Positions 1-8,240 of a stretch of DNA of 29,009 bases are shown one piece after another (position 1 is the stretch's first letter; every line of letters begins with the position of its first letter). The stretch lies in NCBI GenBank assembly GCA_964521085.1, contig CAZFPL010000037.1, positions 1 through 29,009 on the forward strand, in the 5' to 3' direction. This DNA comes from JAFGKK01 sp964521085 (GTDB lineage: Bacteria > Chloroflexota > Anaerolineae > Anaerolineales > RBG-16-64-43). The notes under the pieces were generated by a model. It saw nothing but the letters and a program-made list of their open reading frames with translations, ran no database searches and was not told the origin of the DNA. The translations under genes were made by a program, and so were the position numbers.

Positions 1-80
1 TATCCCATCGGCGGAAAGGATGCAAGACAAGGTCCATCGGATTGATTTCGATTTTCGTCATTGGGTTTCTCCAAGAAAAT

Positions 81-169
81 ATCCACAGAGAACACGGAGG
101 CTCACAGATAAATCCCCAAAGCAATTGTGGTGGATTGATCCTCCGTGATGCTCCGTGTCCTCCGTGGAT
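81..169. repeat. Imperfect inverted repeat of the CCACGGAG/CTCCGTGG type
   Basis: The left arm (81-108) and right arm (142-169) are imperfect reverse complements built from short units of the form CCAC(A/G)GAG and CACGGAG. They can form a hairpin of about 28 bases with a 33-base loop. The repeat lies directly after the stop of the minus-strand deacetylase gene, so it may act as a transcript end or an mRNA-stabilising structure, although it lacks a clean T-run on the minus strand. Bases 1-80 show nothing else. I recall similar CACGGAG-rich intergenic repeats from other environmental genomes, but copy number cannot be judged from one window. Confidence 0.7.
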
Positions 170-172
170 TAT

Positions 173-1027
173 TTATTTTAATCCCAATCGCTTGAACCGT
201 TCGGCGACATCCTGCGAAAAGCGGCGGACATATCCTTGGATGTATTCCGCGATGTCCATCTGCGGATCGGCGATGAGCGGCGTAAGGTCCATCCCGAAGG
301 TGATGCCGGTGGCGGTATCCACCCCATGCGAGGCGAAGTAGGTGGCGTGCGCCCGGCGGCGGCCCATGCTTGCCAGGTCGTAGCGCTTGCCGCCGGTGAT
401 CTGCGAATCGTACACCCCGAGCAGCGCCGCCTGCAGGTTCTCCTGCGCGGAGACGTCGAATCCGACCTTGTCGTCGTCGACCATCCAATCCAGGTCGCGC
501 CAGACTTCGCAGCCATAGACTTTCCGCGGACGCGCGGCGGCCGGCAGGGAGCGGGCGGCCGCGATCGCCTTCAGCGCAACGCCGACATGGGTGTCGTGTT
601 TGTCGGCCAGATTGTGCGTGTAGAGAATTTGCGGCTTGCAGGCCTGAAGCAGCGCGGCCAGGTCCTCGACCGGTTTCTGATTGGCGCCGTCTTTGATGTT
701 CGAACTGGGGTGATCCAGGAGCGCCAGCGCCGCATACTCGCCCACGATCGCGGCCTTTTTCTGTTCCTTGCGGCGAATGGCGGTCATCTCATCGTCGGTG
801 TAGCGCTCATACAGCCCCTGCCGCGGCGAGCCGCGCCCGTCGGTGACCACGACGCCGGTGAACCATTTTTCCTTGCTTTGGAAGCATTCGAGGATGGGCG
901 CGGCGGCCATGATCTCGAGATCGTCCTGGTGCGCGGAGATGGCCAGGTGGGTGGTGCGCTCGAGCGCGCCGGGCAGCGCCGCGCCGTCCGGGATGAAGAG
1001 CTCGGAGAGGGATTGGTGGAGTTTCAT
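173..1027 (-). CDS. PIG-L family N-deacetylase (LmbE-like)
   Basis: This 284-residue protein belongs to the PIG-L/LmbE zinc-dependent deacetylase family, which removes N-acetyl groups from GlcNAc-type sugars and conjugates. The metal-binding signature AHQDDLE sits at residues 32-38 (usually AHPDDE, so the Pro is Gln here). A second His-rich segment, HNLADKHDTHVG, supplies the downstream zinc ligand. No signal peptide is visible, so it should be cytoplasmic. Its ATG overlaps the stop of the upstream kinase gene in an ATGA arrangement, indicating translational coupling. The nearby GH18 and GH20 genes make deacetylation of chitin-derived GlcNAc or chitobiose the best guess. A mycothiol- or bacillithiol-type substrate is an alternative. 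Confidence 0.85.
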   Translation of the reverse strand: MKLHQSLSELFIPDGAALPGALERTTHLAISAHQDDLEIMAAAPILECFQSKEKWFTGVVVTDGRGSPRQGLYERYTDDEMTAIRRKEQKKAAIVGEYAALALLDHPSSNIKDGANQKPVEDLAALLQACKPQILYTHNLADKHDTHVGVALKAIAAARSLPAAARPRKVYGCEVWRDLDWMVDDDKVGFDVSAQENLQAALLGVYDSQITGGKRYDLASMGRRRAHATYFASHGVDTATGITFGMDLTPLIADPQMDIAEYIQGYVRRFSQDVAERFKRLGLK

Positions 1028-2433
1028 TTTGCCTCCGATCTTTGCAGCGCCGGCAGGCTGGCGGCGGCGATGGATTGGCCGACGCGCCGGCTTTTTTCAT
1101 CCGGCAATTGGATGTGAACCGCGCGGTGCTCGGGGAATTCGGATGCGAGCACCTTTTGCGCCCCCTCCAGGAGAAGCGCGCCGCCGCGGCCCGAGGTGCA
1201 CCGGCCGAGGATCAGCACGTGGCGCAGGGGATAGAAATCCGCATAATGGGCGATCCCGTATCCGAGGAAGATCCCCATGCTCTCCCAGATGCGGGTCGCG
1301 CCCGGATCACCCTTCTCCAATTTTTCCTGGACGAATTTCAATTTCTCCGCGTCCGTGATCTCCTGCGGGATGACGATCCCCGACTTGGGCGCCAGCCGGA
1401 AGACGCACTGCTGCGAAAAATATTGCGAGCCGACTCCGCTGTCGCCGGACCACTCATCCAGCGCCGCGCCCTCGCGGTAATCCACCGGCGCGAAGGCCAG
1501 CTCGTTGAGCCAGCCCATGATGTTCCCGTTTTCGTCGACATACCCGGTGGCCTCGCTCGAACCCAGGGCGATTCCCAGGATGGCGTTGTCGCCCAATGAC
1601 ATGGCGCCGGCCAATGCGGTCACGTCGCCGTCGTTGATCACCTCCAGCGGAACCTTCCATTCTTCCCGCAGCCGCAGGAAAAGATTCCGGACTTCGCCGA
1701 AGCGTTCCGGAGGGACGGCGCGGAAGAGGGAGGCGATCATCGGGCGGTTGTCGATGAAGATTCCGGCGGAACTGCCGCCGATCGCATCCACCCGCGGCAG
1801 CTTGGCGGCAGCGGTCTCCAAGGCGGTCCGAATCTCCCGGTAATGATAGTCGGGGTCGGAGTGCTTGCGCGGTTCCCAGACCACTTCTTCGCTGAAGACC
1901 GGATTCCCGTCGATCACCGCGGAGACCTTGCGGTCGGAAGCGCCGAGGTCGAACCCGATGCGGCAGCCGTCGAGGTGCCTTCCCAGCGGTTTGCCCCTTT
2001 CGACGGCGGGGGACACATCCTCCGGGCGGCAGGGGAGGACGGTGAATTCCTTCTCGTATACGTCGCGCCCCATGAAATGGTAATCGAAGCGGCGTTCGCC
2101 TTCGGGGGAATACGCCTTGCGGATATATTCACCGATCGACGCGGGACCGCCGACGGAAACCTTCCAGCCGCCGCGCTGCCAGAGCAGGAACTTCAACAGA
2201 CGCTCGATATAGCGGTTGTTCTCCGCCGCCTGCGGGTGACCTTCCGGCAAAACGCGCGTCTCGTATCGGACGCTGCGTCCGTGTTCGCGTTCGACACCCA
2301 GAATCAGCGGGACTCCGCCGACGGATTGGACGAGCTTGCGGAACACGCGGTTGTACAAGGCGGCGGGGAGGAATTCCTCTTCCAGCGGAGGGAGATGGGC
2401 CGGTTTGACGGATGACAGGAAATCGTTGCTCAC
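1024..2433 (-). CDS. ROK-like sugar kinase (ASKHA fold)
   Basis: The protein has about 469 residues. Its core resembles ROK-family sugar kinases: a phosphate-1 loop IGFDLGASDRKV follows a long N-terminal extension of roughly 150 residues, then come VINDGDVTALAGAM and LGIALGSSEATGYV. The usual ROK zinc motif (CxCGxxGC) is not seen, so it is a divergent member. I place the start at the GTG at 2433 because AAGGA lies six bases upstream; a TTG at 2451 is the longer alternative. It is coupled to the downstream PIG-L gene by a 4-base overlap. Phosphorylation of glucosamine or GlcNAc fits the chitin context, but substrate specificity is an inference. Confidence 0.75.
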   Translation of the reverse strand: MSNDFLSSVKPAHLPPLEEEFLPAALYNRVFRKLVQSVGGVPLILGVEREHGRSVRYETRVLPEGHPQAAENNRYIERLLKFLLWQRGGWKVSVGGPASIGEYIRKAYSPEGERRFDYHFMGRDVYEKEFTVLPCRPEDVSPAVERGKPLGRHLDGCRIGFDLGASDRKVSAVIDGNPVFSEEVVWEPRKHSDPDYHYREIRTALETAAAKLPRVDAIGGSSAGIFIDNRPMIASLFRAVPPERFGEVRNLFLRLREEWKVPLEVINDGDVTALAGAMSLGDNAILGIALGSSEATGYVDENGNIMGWLNELAFAPVDYREGAALDEWSGDSGVGSQYFSQQCVFRLAPKSGIVIPQEITDAEKLKFVQEKLEKGDPGATRIWESMGIFLGYGIAHYADFYPLRHVLILGRCTSGRGGALLLEGAQKVLASEFPEHRAVHIQLPDEKSRRVGQSIAAASLPALQRSEAK

Positions 2434-2491
2434 GGAAAATCCTTTCTGCAAAGGATGTTGAATCCTTTCCCCGGAAGGAACAATACGAAAA

Positions 2492-2497
2492 ATTATA
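2492..2497 (-). promoter_or_regulatory. -10 box for the kinase/deacetylase pair
   Basis: A perfect TATAAT reads on the minus strand in an AT-rich stretch about 60 bases upstream of the kinase start. No convincing -35 hexamer is found at 16-18 bases. It lies in the divergent gap between the kinase and chitinase genes. Confidence 0.5.
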
Positions 2498-2638
2498 GCA
2501 TGCTTAAATCAGAAAATTTTTTCCGAAAGGCTTGATTCTCCGAGTGAAAAATGGGTGAATATCATCCTTCTCCGTAAACTCCGGCTTTCTGTTTGAAGAT
2601 GAGGTTCTACTCCGCGCGAAGTGGGCGGTAACATCGTG

Positions 2639-2644
2639 TAAAAT
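2639..2644 (+). promoter_or_regulatory. Possible -10 box before the GH18 gene
   Basis: TAAAAT lies eight bases before the first in-frame ATG at 2653. If it is used, transcription would begin almost at that ATG (a leaderless or near-leaderless mRNA), or translation begins at the later in-frame ATG at 2668 or 2701. No clear -35 box is seen. Confidence 0.3.
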
Positions 2645-2652
2645 ACTATCGG

Positions 2653-4080
2653 ATGGATACTTCGCCTATGAAGAACACACTCCTTTTCCCAGTTCCAGGA
2701 ATGGAATCCGATTTGGCAGCGGAAGCGCATCCGTCGGGACATGGAAGCGCTTCCATCCGAAAGGGAAGGCGGCTCGGAGTCGGAGGATGCGTCCTCCTGG
2801 CGGCGGCTGTCATCCTATCCGGCGCCGGGTGCGGAAATCCGGAATTCGAGACGGTGCCCGCGTCCACCCGTCCGCAGAACGCCGTTACCGGGGAGTACAC
2901 CCCTGCGCCGTCTGAGGTTCCTATGGATTCCTCCTACCGTCTTATCGGGTATTACGCTTCCTGGGACGTCTACAACCGTGCGGTTTTCCTCTCGCAAATC
3001 CAAGGGGAAAAGGTCACGCACATCAATTACGCCTTCTCGAATATCAGCCCCGAGGGCGAATGTATCAACGGCGACATTGATGCCGATACGATCCGGTTCT
3101 TCGGCGGCAATAAAAGCGTGAACGGCGAGATGGATCCGATCGACGGACTGCGGGGAAACTTCCATCAATTGATCCTGCTGAAGCAGAAATATCCCGGGCT
3201 GAAGGTGATGATCTCCGTCGGCGGCTGGACATGGTCCGAGCATTTCTCGGATGCGGCGCTGACGGAATCCTCCCGGATGCGGTTTGTCAAATCCTGCCTG
3301 GATATATATCTTGTCCGCTACGGGGAAGTCTTCGACGGGGTGGACATCGATTGGGAGTATCCGGTCAGCGGGGGATTGTATCCGGGACGTCCCGAGGATA
3401 AACAGAACCTCACACTGCTTCTGCAGGAATTCCGGAACCAGATGAATTCGCTGCAGGAAACGACCGGCAAGCAATACCTGCTGACCCTCGCCGGGCCCGC
3501 CGCGCCGGATACCATTTCCAATTTCGAGCTCGGCGAGATCCAGAAAACGCTGGATTGGATCAACCTGATGACGTACGATTTCCATGTCGCCTCCGAATCG
3601 GTGACGGGTTTGCTTTCGCCGCTCTACGGTTCTCCGCGGGATCCGGATCCTGTATCGCGGGAATCGTACAATGCGGACGCCGCAGTGAAAGCGTATCTCG
3701 CCGCGGGCGTTCCACCGAAAAAGATCGTTCTTGGGATCCCGTTTTACGGCCGTGCCTGGAAGGGTGCAGGCGGCAACGGGCTTTTCCAGCCGGCCGGCGG
3801 CCCCGCCATGGGCCAGGATGAACCCGGGTATATGAGTTACACGGAAATCGTCCAAGGGCCCTTGAAAACCTCCCAGCGTTATTGGGAAGAGGATGCCAAA
3901 GTCCCCTGGCTTCACGAAACGGAAAGCGGCGTGTTTATTTCGTATGAAGACGCCGAATCCATCGAATGGAAAGTGCGCTATATCCGCGAGAAGGATTTGG
4001 GCGGCGCGATGGTCTGGGAGCTCGGCCTCGATGGCGGCGCATTGATCGGACCTCTCGGGGACGGGCTTTTTCCGGAATAG
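2653..4080 (+). CDS. GH18 chitinase-like lipoprotein
   Basis: This protein is a glycoside hydrolase family 18 member that cleaves beta-1,4-GlcNAc linkages (chitinase or endo-N-acetylglucosaminidase type). The GH18 signature DGVDIDWE spans residues 228-235, with catalytic Glu235. The SVGGW segment (188-192) is the conserved second strand, and the late segment MVWELGLDG holds the conserved barrel Trp. Residues 41-60 form a hydrophobic stretch ending in Cys60 (LSGAGC), a non-canonical lipobox suggesting a lipid anchor after about 40 polar residues. The true start is uncertain: ATGs at 2653, 2668 and 2701 are all in frame and none has a clear Shine-Dalgarno. It pairs with the GH20 gene downstream. 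Confidence 0.9.
   Translation: MDTSPMKNTLLFPVPGMESDLAAEAHPSGHGSASIRKGRRLGVGGCVLLAAAVILSGAGCGNPEFETVPASTRPQNAVTGEYTPAPSEVPMDSSYRLIGYYASWDVYNRAVFLSQIQGEKVTHINYAFSNISPEGECINGDIDADTIRFFGGNKSVNGEMDPIDGLRGNFHQLILLKQKYPGLKVMISVGGWTWSEHFSDAALTESSRMRFVKSCLDIYLVRYGEVFDGVDIDWEYPVSGGLYPGRPEDKQNLTLLLQEFRNQMNSLQETTGKQYLLTLAGPAAPDTISNFELGEIQKTLDWINLMTYDFHVASESVTGLLSPLYGSPRDPDPVSRESYNADAAVKAYLAAGVPPKKIVLGIPFYGRAWKGAGGNGLFQPAGGPAMGQDEPGYMSYTEIVQGPLKTSQRYWEEDAKVPWLHETESGVFISYEDAESIEWKVRYIREKDLGGAMVWELGLDGGALIGPLGDGLFPE
2721..2756 (+). promoter_or_regulatory. Possible LacI-type operator palindrome
   Basis: ATGGAAGCGCTTCCAT (2741-2756) is a perfect 16-base palindrome with the GCGC core common to LacI-family operators. 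A partial copy, GGAAGCGCATCC, starts at 2721, about one or two helical turns away. Both lie inside the first 35 codons of the GH18 gene. A perfect 16-base palindrome can occur by chance in a window of this size, so position and core are the main support. Confidence 0.3.
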
Positions 4081-4178
4081 GAATGCGGCGGCGGTCTCCG
4101 CCGGGGAAAGACCCGCCTTGCCGGCGATCCGTCGCTGAACCCCTTTTCCTTTAAAAAGATGGCCAAGAGGAATTAATT

Positions 4179-5804
4179 ATGCGGAGCAATCGACAATCGC
4201 ATGCCAGCGGAAGACAACTCCTGGTCTTTCTACTTGGCAGCTCGATGTTGTTTTCATGCGGTCTTTCTTCCTCCGCCGGCGCGCTGACACCCTCCGTCCA
4301 GGTCACGCCCAGCCCCACACTGGAGGTTCCAGCAACGATGAATAACCTCATTCCCAAACCCGCAACCGTACAACCGGCGCCCGGCGGATTCGCCCTGACC
4401 GCCGCAGCCGCAATCTATGTCCAATCCGGCAACACGGAAATCGCCGAGATCGGCCGGTATCTTTCCGACCGGTTGAAGCCCGCCACAGGATTCGAACTCC
4501 CGGTGATCCCGGCCGCCGGAGCCCCCGGAGCGGGCAACATCTATATCACCACCGAGGGGGGCGACCCGGTGCTCGGCGAGGAGGGATATACGCTGGCGGT
4601 CACGCCGGATCTGGTGGCGCTGGTGGCGTATATGCCGACCGGTTTGTTCCGCGGGCTTCAGACTCTCCGCCAACTCCTGCCCGCCGAGGTCGAGAACCCA
4701 ACGCCGCAAGCGGGTCCGTGGGTCATCCCGGCGGGATTGATCCGCGATCAGCCGCGATTCTCCTGGCGCGGAGCAATGCTGGATGTGGCCCGGCACTTCT
4801 TCGGCGTGGAAGACGTAAAAGCCTTCATCGATTGGATGGCGTACTACAAACTGAACCGGTTTCATCTGCACCTTACCGATGACCAGGGCTGGCGCTTGAT
4901 GATCAATTCCTGGCCGCAGCTGGCGAAAATCGGCGGCACCACGGCGGTCGGCGGGGATCCGGGCGGGTATTACACGCAGGAGCAGTATTCCGAGATCGTC
5001 CGCTACGCGCAAAGCCGGTACATCACGGTCATCCCGGAGATCGATATACCGGGGCACACCAACGCGGCGCTGGCATCCTACGCGGAGTTGAATTGCGACG
5101 GCGTGGCGCCGCCGCTTCACACCGGGATCGAGACCGGCTTCAGCACTCTGTGCGTGGGGAAGGACATCACCTACGCCTTCATTGATGATGTCATCCGCGA
5201 AGTCGCCGCGCTTACGCCGGGCCCATACCTGCACATCGGAGGGGATGAAGTCTCCACGCTGAGTGCCGGAGATTTCGTATCCTTTGTGCAGAAGGCCCAG
5301 GCGATCGTGAACAAATACGGCAAGCGGATGATCGGCTGGGACGAAATCGGCCGGATCGACCTGCTGCCGCTGACGATCGTGCAATATTGGAACGGCCCGC
5401 TCGCGGTCGAGGCGGCGCGCAAAGGCGCCAAGATGATCATGTCTCCGGCCTCCAAGATCTACCTGGACCAGAAATACAACCCGTCGACCGAACTCGGATT
5501 GAACTGGGCGGGATATGTCGAGGTGCAGGAATCATATTCCTGGGATCCGGCGAAGCAATTGGACGGGGTGACGGAAGGGCAGATCCTCGGCGTGGAAACC
5601 GCGCTGTGGACCGAGACGATCCGCACCCGGTCGGATATGGAATACATGGTCTTCCCGCGCCTCCTCGGATGCGCGGAAATCGGCTGGTCGCCGGCGGCCG
5701 GGAGGGATTGGAGCGAATACCGGATCCGCCTGGCGGAGCACGGCCCGCGGCTGTCGGCATGGAAAATTAATTTTTACCGTTCCCCGCAGGTTCCGTGGAA
5801 ATGA
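4179..5804 (+). CDS. GH20 beta-N-acetylhexosaminidase lipoprotein
   Basis: The 541-residue protein is a family 20 exo-hexosaminidase that removes terminal GlcNAc or GalNAc from oligosaccharides. A type II signal peptide ends in LFSC with Cys27 as the lipidation site, followed by a Thr/Pro-rich linker. A GH20b-type N-terminal domain covers roughly residues 55-190. The catalytic barrel starts near FSWRGAMLDVARHFF (194-208). The catalytic pair is Asp366-Glu367 in HIGGDEV, and HLHLTDDQGWR and IDIPGHTNAAL are further family blocks. AAGAGGAA precedes the ATG by seven bases. It follows the GH18 gene by 98 bases and likely trims its products. The stop overlaps the next start. Confidence 0.95.
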   Translation: MRSNRQSHASGRQLLVFLLGSSMLFSCGLSSSAGALTPSVQVTPSPTLEVPATMNNLIPKPATVQPAPGGFALTAAAAIYVQSGNTEIAEIGRYLSDRLKPATGFELPVIPAAGAPGAGNIYITTEGGDPVLGEEGYTLAVTPDLVALVAYMPTGLFRGLQTLRQLLPAEVENPTPQAGPWVIPAGLIRDQPRFSWRGAMLDVARHFFGVEDVKAFIDWMAYYKLNRFHLHLTDDQGWRLMINSWPQLAKIGGTTAVGGDPGGYYTQEQYSEIVRYAQSRYITVIPEIDIPGHTNAALASYAELNCDGVAPPLHTGIETGFSTLCVGKDITYAFIDDVIREVAALTPGPYLHIGGDEVSTLSAGDFVSFVQKAQAIVNKYGKRMIGWDEIGRIDLLPLTIVQYWNGPLAVEAARKGAKMIMSPASKIYLDQKYNPSTELGLNWAGYVEVQESYSWDPAKQLDGVTEGQILGVETALWTETIRTRSDMEYMVFPRLLGCAEIGWSPAAGRDWSEYRIRLAEHGPRLSAWKINFYRSPQVPWK

Positions 5805-6583
5805 AAACCGCTCGGAAATCCCGGCCGGAAGAATATCAAAAGGCCGGAAGGATCCGCCTGCTGGAAGAAATTTCGATCGACGCCTGGCCGGCCCTGCAGA
5901 CCTCGCTGTACGACGGCTGGGTTTTACGATTCGCCGAAGGATTTTCCAGGCGCTCCAATTCGATTATCCCGCTGTATCCTTCGGAACAAGACGTCCGTGA
6001 AAATATCCGCGCTTGCGAATTGCTTTTTCGGGAACGCGGATTGCGGACGGTTTTCAAGATCACAGCGGCCAGCCAACCCCGGGAGCTGGATGAAATCCTT
6101 GCGGCGGAGGGGTACCGGGCGGAGGCGGAAACCAGCGTACAGGTTTTGCCCCTCGAAAAATGGAACGCGGCGCGCGCCAATGACGTTACGCTGGAGGAAG
6201 AACTCTTGGAGGAGTGGGTCAATGCGCTGTGCGAGTTGAACGCGTACGATCCGCGCCATCACGGAACCGTCGGCAAATTGACGGCGCTCATATATCCTTC
6301 CAGGGTGTTCGCATCGGTGCGCCGTGACGGGAAAATCGTTGCCTGCGGATTGGGCGTGGTCCGGCACGGGTTTGTTTGTTTTTTCGATATCGTCGTGGAC
6401 GGGAAACACCGCCGGCAGGGCTTGGGCCGGAAGATCATGGCGAGCCTTCTCGCTTGGGGAAGGGAACAATCCGCCGCGACGGCTTTCCTGCAGGTCATGA
6501 CCAATAATCCGGACGCCATGGCGATGTACGCGGGGTTGGGATTTCGTGAGGAGTACCGGTACGTATATCGGGTGAAGGAGTAG
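5801..6583 (+). CDS. GNAT family N-acetyltransferase
   Basis: This protein of about 260 residues carries a C-terminal GNAT domain with the acetyl-CoA pyrophosphate-binding loop RRQGLG preceded by the FFDIVVDG strand, and ends with MYAGLGFREEYRYVYRVKE. The N-terminal half (WPALQTSLYDGWVLRFAEG, then RRSNSI) is an extra domain found in a distinct group of bacterial GNAT proteins. I chose the ATG at 5801, which overlaps the GH20 stop as ATGA; a GTG at 5795 is possible. Coupling to the hexosaminidase gene suggests co-expression, perhaps for acetylating an amino sugar, but the substrate is unknown. A strong terminator follows five bases after the stop. Confidence 0.88.
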   Translation: MKTARKSRPEEYQKAGRIRLLEEISIDAWPALQTSLYDGWVLRFAEGFSRRSNSIIPLYPSEQDVRENIRACELLFRERGLRTVFKITAASQPRELDEILAAEGYRAEAETSVQVLPLEKWNAARANDVTLEEELLEEWVNALCELNAYDPRHHGTVGKLTALIYPSRVFASVRRDGKIVACGLGVVRHGFVCFFDIVVDGKHRRQGLGRKIMASLLAWGREQSAATAFLQVMTNNPDAMAMYAGLGFREEYRYVYRVKE

Positions 6584-6587
6584 ACGA

Positions 6588-6625
6588 AGACCGAGGCGGT
6601 CGTAGAGACCGCCTCGGTCTTTTTT
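6588..6625 (+). terminator. Strong intrinsic terminator
   Basis: A perfect 14-base-pair stem (6588-6601 with 6607-6620) encloses the loop GTAGA and runs straight into six T residues. It ends the GH18-GH20-GNAT transcript and sits three bases before the convergent DUF4405 gene end. Confidence 0.95.
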
Positions 6626-6627
6626 AT

Positions 6628-7476
6628 TTACAAACACTCTCCGTTATCGCATAGGTTGTTCCCGTTCAAATCCACATAACGCCGGCAGCGGCCGGGATAG
6701 GAGCAGCCGTTCGGGCAGAGGACGACGCACGCGGTTGTTGGTTCGGCCGTGGGCGGCTCGAGGGTCGGGGCGGCTTGCGTCGAAATCGCCTCCGATGGAA
6801 TAGACCCGGCGGCCGCATCCAACGGCTCCTGGGACGGCGTCGCGGTGGCCGTCGGGTGTGAATTGTCGGTCTCGGATAGATCCGGCAAAACCGATTGGGC
6901 CTGGGCCGCTTGAGCGTCGTCGAACAGACCATGGATGGTTGCGACGGCCGCCACACCAAGGACCCCCGTCAGTTTGAGGAAATCCCTGCGGTCCACTGGA
7001 TTGACCGGGCGCTGCAAGCCGTTGGTGCCGGCACGGAGAAACACCGGATCGAGAACGTACCGCCTGCCGGCGTTGGCCACCCAGCGCCAGTGAAGGATGA
7101 GTTTCAGCACCACCAGGAGCAGAGTGAAAACGGAGACCATCAGATGGATGTGAGTCCAGGCGGCCAAATCATAAAGCGGCAGGTTCAACCAGGTGGAGAT
7201 CAACAACCCCGTCATGAGGATCATTACAAAACCAAGCATCACCCCCAAATCGACCAGGTAGTTCATCCGCGCCTGGGTCGAGGTATGGGAGAAGAAGCGC
7301 AGGGTAACCGTCTCAACCCAGGTCCAGTGTTTGATCAAGTGCCAGAGTGCCAGGGCCATCGCCGCGATTCCCAGCCACTGATGGATCTCCAAGCCGGTGA
7401 AATCCGGGAAGAAAGAAATCCAGAATATTATGAAGAGGATCAGGTCGATCCACCAGTTTGATTTTGCTTTTTCCAT
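6628..7476 (-). CDS. DUF4405/cytochrome b561-like membrane protein with internal Tat motif and Cys-rich tail
   Basis: About 282 residues from the ATG at 7476 (a TTG at 7527 would add 17). Four hydrophobic segments with paired His residues (LEIHQWLG, LWHLIKHW, THIHLMVS, LILHWRWV) match the DUF4405/b561-like fold, in which His residues bind haem. After them comes VDRRDFLKLTGVLGVAAVA, a twin-arginine-type motif followed by a hydrophobic stretch. A Thr/Pro/Ala linker then leads to a tail with six Cys residues (CVVLCPNGCSYPGRC, then LCDNGEC) containing a DLNGNNLCDNGE loop like a calcium-binding EF-hand or dockerin loop. A membrane electron-transfer role is likely. The tail could bind a cofactor or form disulfides outside the cell. 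Confidence 0.75.
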   Translation of the reverse strand: MEKAKSNWWIDLILFIIFWISFFPDFTGLEIHQWLGIAAMALALWHLIKHWTWVETVTLRFFSHTSTQARMNYLVDLGVMLGFVMILMTGLLISTWLNLPLYDLAAWTHIHLMVSVFTLLLVVLKLILHWRWVANAGRRYVLDPVFLRAGTNGLQRPVNPVDRRDFLKLTGVLGVAAVATIHGLFDDAQAAQAQSVLPDLSETDNSHPTATATPSQEPLDAAAGSIPSEAISTQAAPTLEPPTAEPTTACVVLCPNGCSYPGRCRRYVDLNGNNLCDNGECL

Positions 7477-7668
7477 GGCTGCTCTTTCGCCTGACAATAT
7501 GCGACCTTTCAGAACCAATTTATCCAATACTTATAAAGTAATTATTAAGAAGGAGTTGGGAATCCACAAAGGATCGTTTCTTTCCACAGATTAATTCAGC
7601 CTTTCCGTGGAGACTCATGGCCGAAAGAATGACTGGAGGTTTGGAATGGGCTCTACCCGTGGTTCGTA

Positions 7669-7697
7669 TTGACCGGATCCGAGCGCTCGACTATACT
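7669..7697 (+). promoter_or_regulatory. Promoter of tRNA-Leu
   Basis: The -35 box TTGACC (7669-7674) and -10 box TATACT (7692-7697) are separated by exactly 17 bases, each matching the sigma-70 consensus at five of six positions. The tRNA begins 11 bases after the -10 box. Confidence 0.85.
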
Positions 7698-7708
7698 CGG
7701 ACGGGATT

Positions 7709-7793
7709 GCCGGAGTGGCGGAACTGGCAGACGCGCACGACTCAAAATCGTGTCCCGCTCGGCGGGATGAGGGTTCGATTCCCTCCTTCGGCA
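7709..7793 (+). tRNA. tRNA-Leu (anticodon CAA)
   Basis: A class II tRNA. The acceptor arm GCCGGAG pairs with CTTCGGC (7786-7792) and the discriminator A is at 7793. The anticodon stem CACGA/TCGTG encloses the loop CTCAAAA with anticodon CAA at 7743-7745. The long variable arm is CCCGC-TCG-GCGGG, and the T-loop GGTTCGATTCC is present. The CCA tail is not encoded. It decodes UUG leucine codons. Confidence 0.96.
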
Positions 7794-7886
7794 CTGGATG
7801 GGAGTGCCTGTGAAACCTTTTTCGTTCCGGGACGATGCAATCGGCAATCCGTGCGCAGCGTCCCGGTTCGTTTTTCTTGAGGCGGG

Positions 7887-8240
7887 ATGAAACGATTCCT
7901 CCTGTTGCTCGGCGGAACGGTGATCGGAGTCCTGCTCGGCGCGTGGTACGGCTGGTCGGTCAGCCCGGTTACGTATACCGAGATCTCGCCGGACCAGTTG
8001 CGCGCCGAATTTCAAGCCGACTACGTGCTGATGGTGGCCGAGACGTACGCCGCGGATCACGACCTCGGGCAGGCGGCCGTACGGCTTTCGCGCCTGGGCC
8101 AGGCCGACCTGGCCGGATTGGTGCGCCAGGTGGCGGAAGCGTATCAGGCAGCCGGTTATCCCGAGGCGGATCGCGCACGGCTGAACGATCTGGCCCGCGA
8201 TCTGGCGCGTACCTCCACCCTCCCCACGGCGGAACCATGA
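7887..8240 (+). CDS. Small membrane-anchored protein, first of a tandem paralogous pair
   Basis: A 117-residue protein of unknown function. An N-terminal hydrophobic segment (residues 4-20, FLLLLGGTVIGVLLGAW) should anchor it with the rest outside. The remainder is helical and Ala/Leu/Arg-rich (YVLMVAETYAADHDL, then LGQAAVRLSRLG), resembling tetratricopeptide-like helices. GAGGCGGG precedes the ATG. The stop overlaps the next gene's ATG as ATGA. Its first 90 residues resemble those of the next gene, including the pattern (Y/A)W-x3-P followed by a Tyr-rich helix, so the two probably arose by tandem duplication. Confidence 0.75.
   Translation: MKRFLLLLGGTVIGVLLGAWYGWSVSPVTYTEISPDQLRAEFQADYVLMVAETYAADHDLGQAAVRLSRLGQADLAGLVRQVAEAYQAAGYPEADRARLNDLARDLARTSTLPTAEP

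Noticed and set aside
2815..3915. Long open frames antisense to GH18, GH20 (4254-5384), sugar-transferase (11842-13173) and the GT-C-like gene (19978-21135)
   Set aside because: Their translations show no family motifs and are Arg/Gly/Pro-rich, as expected opposite GC-rich genes. The sense frames carry clear catalytic motifs.
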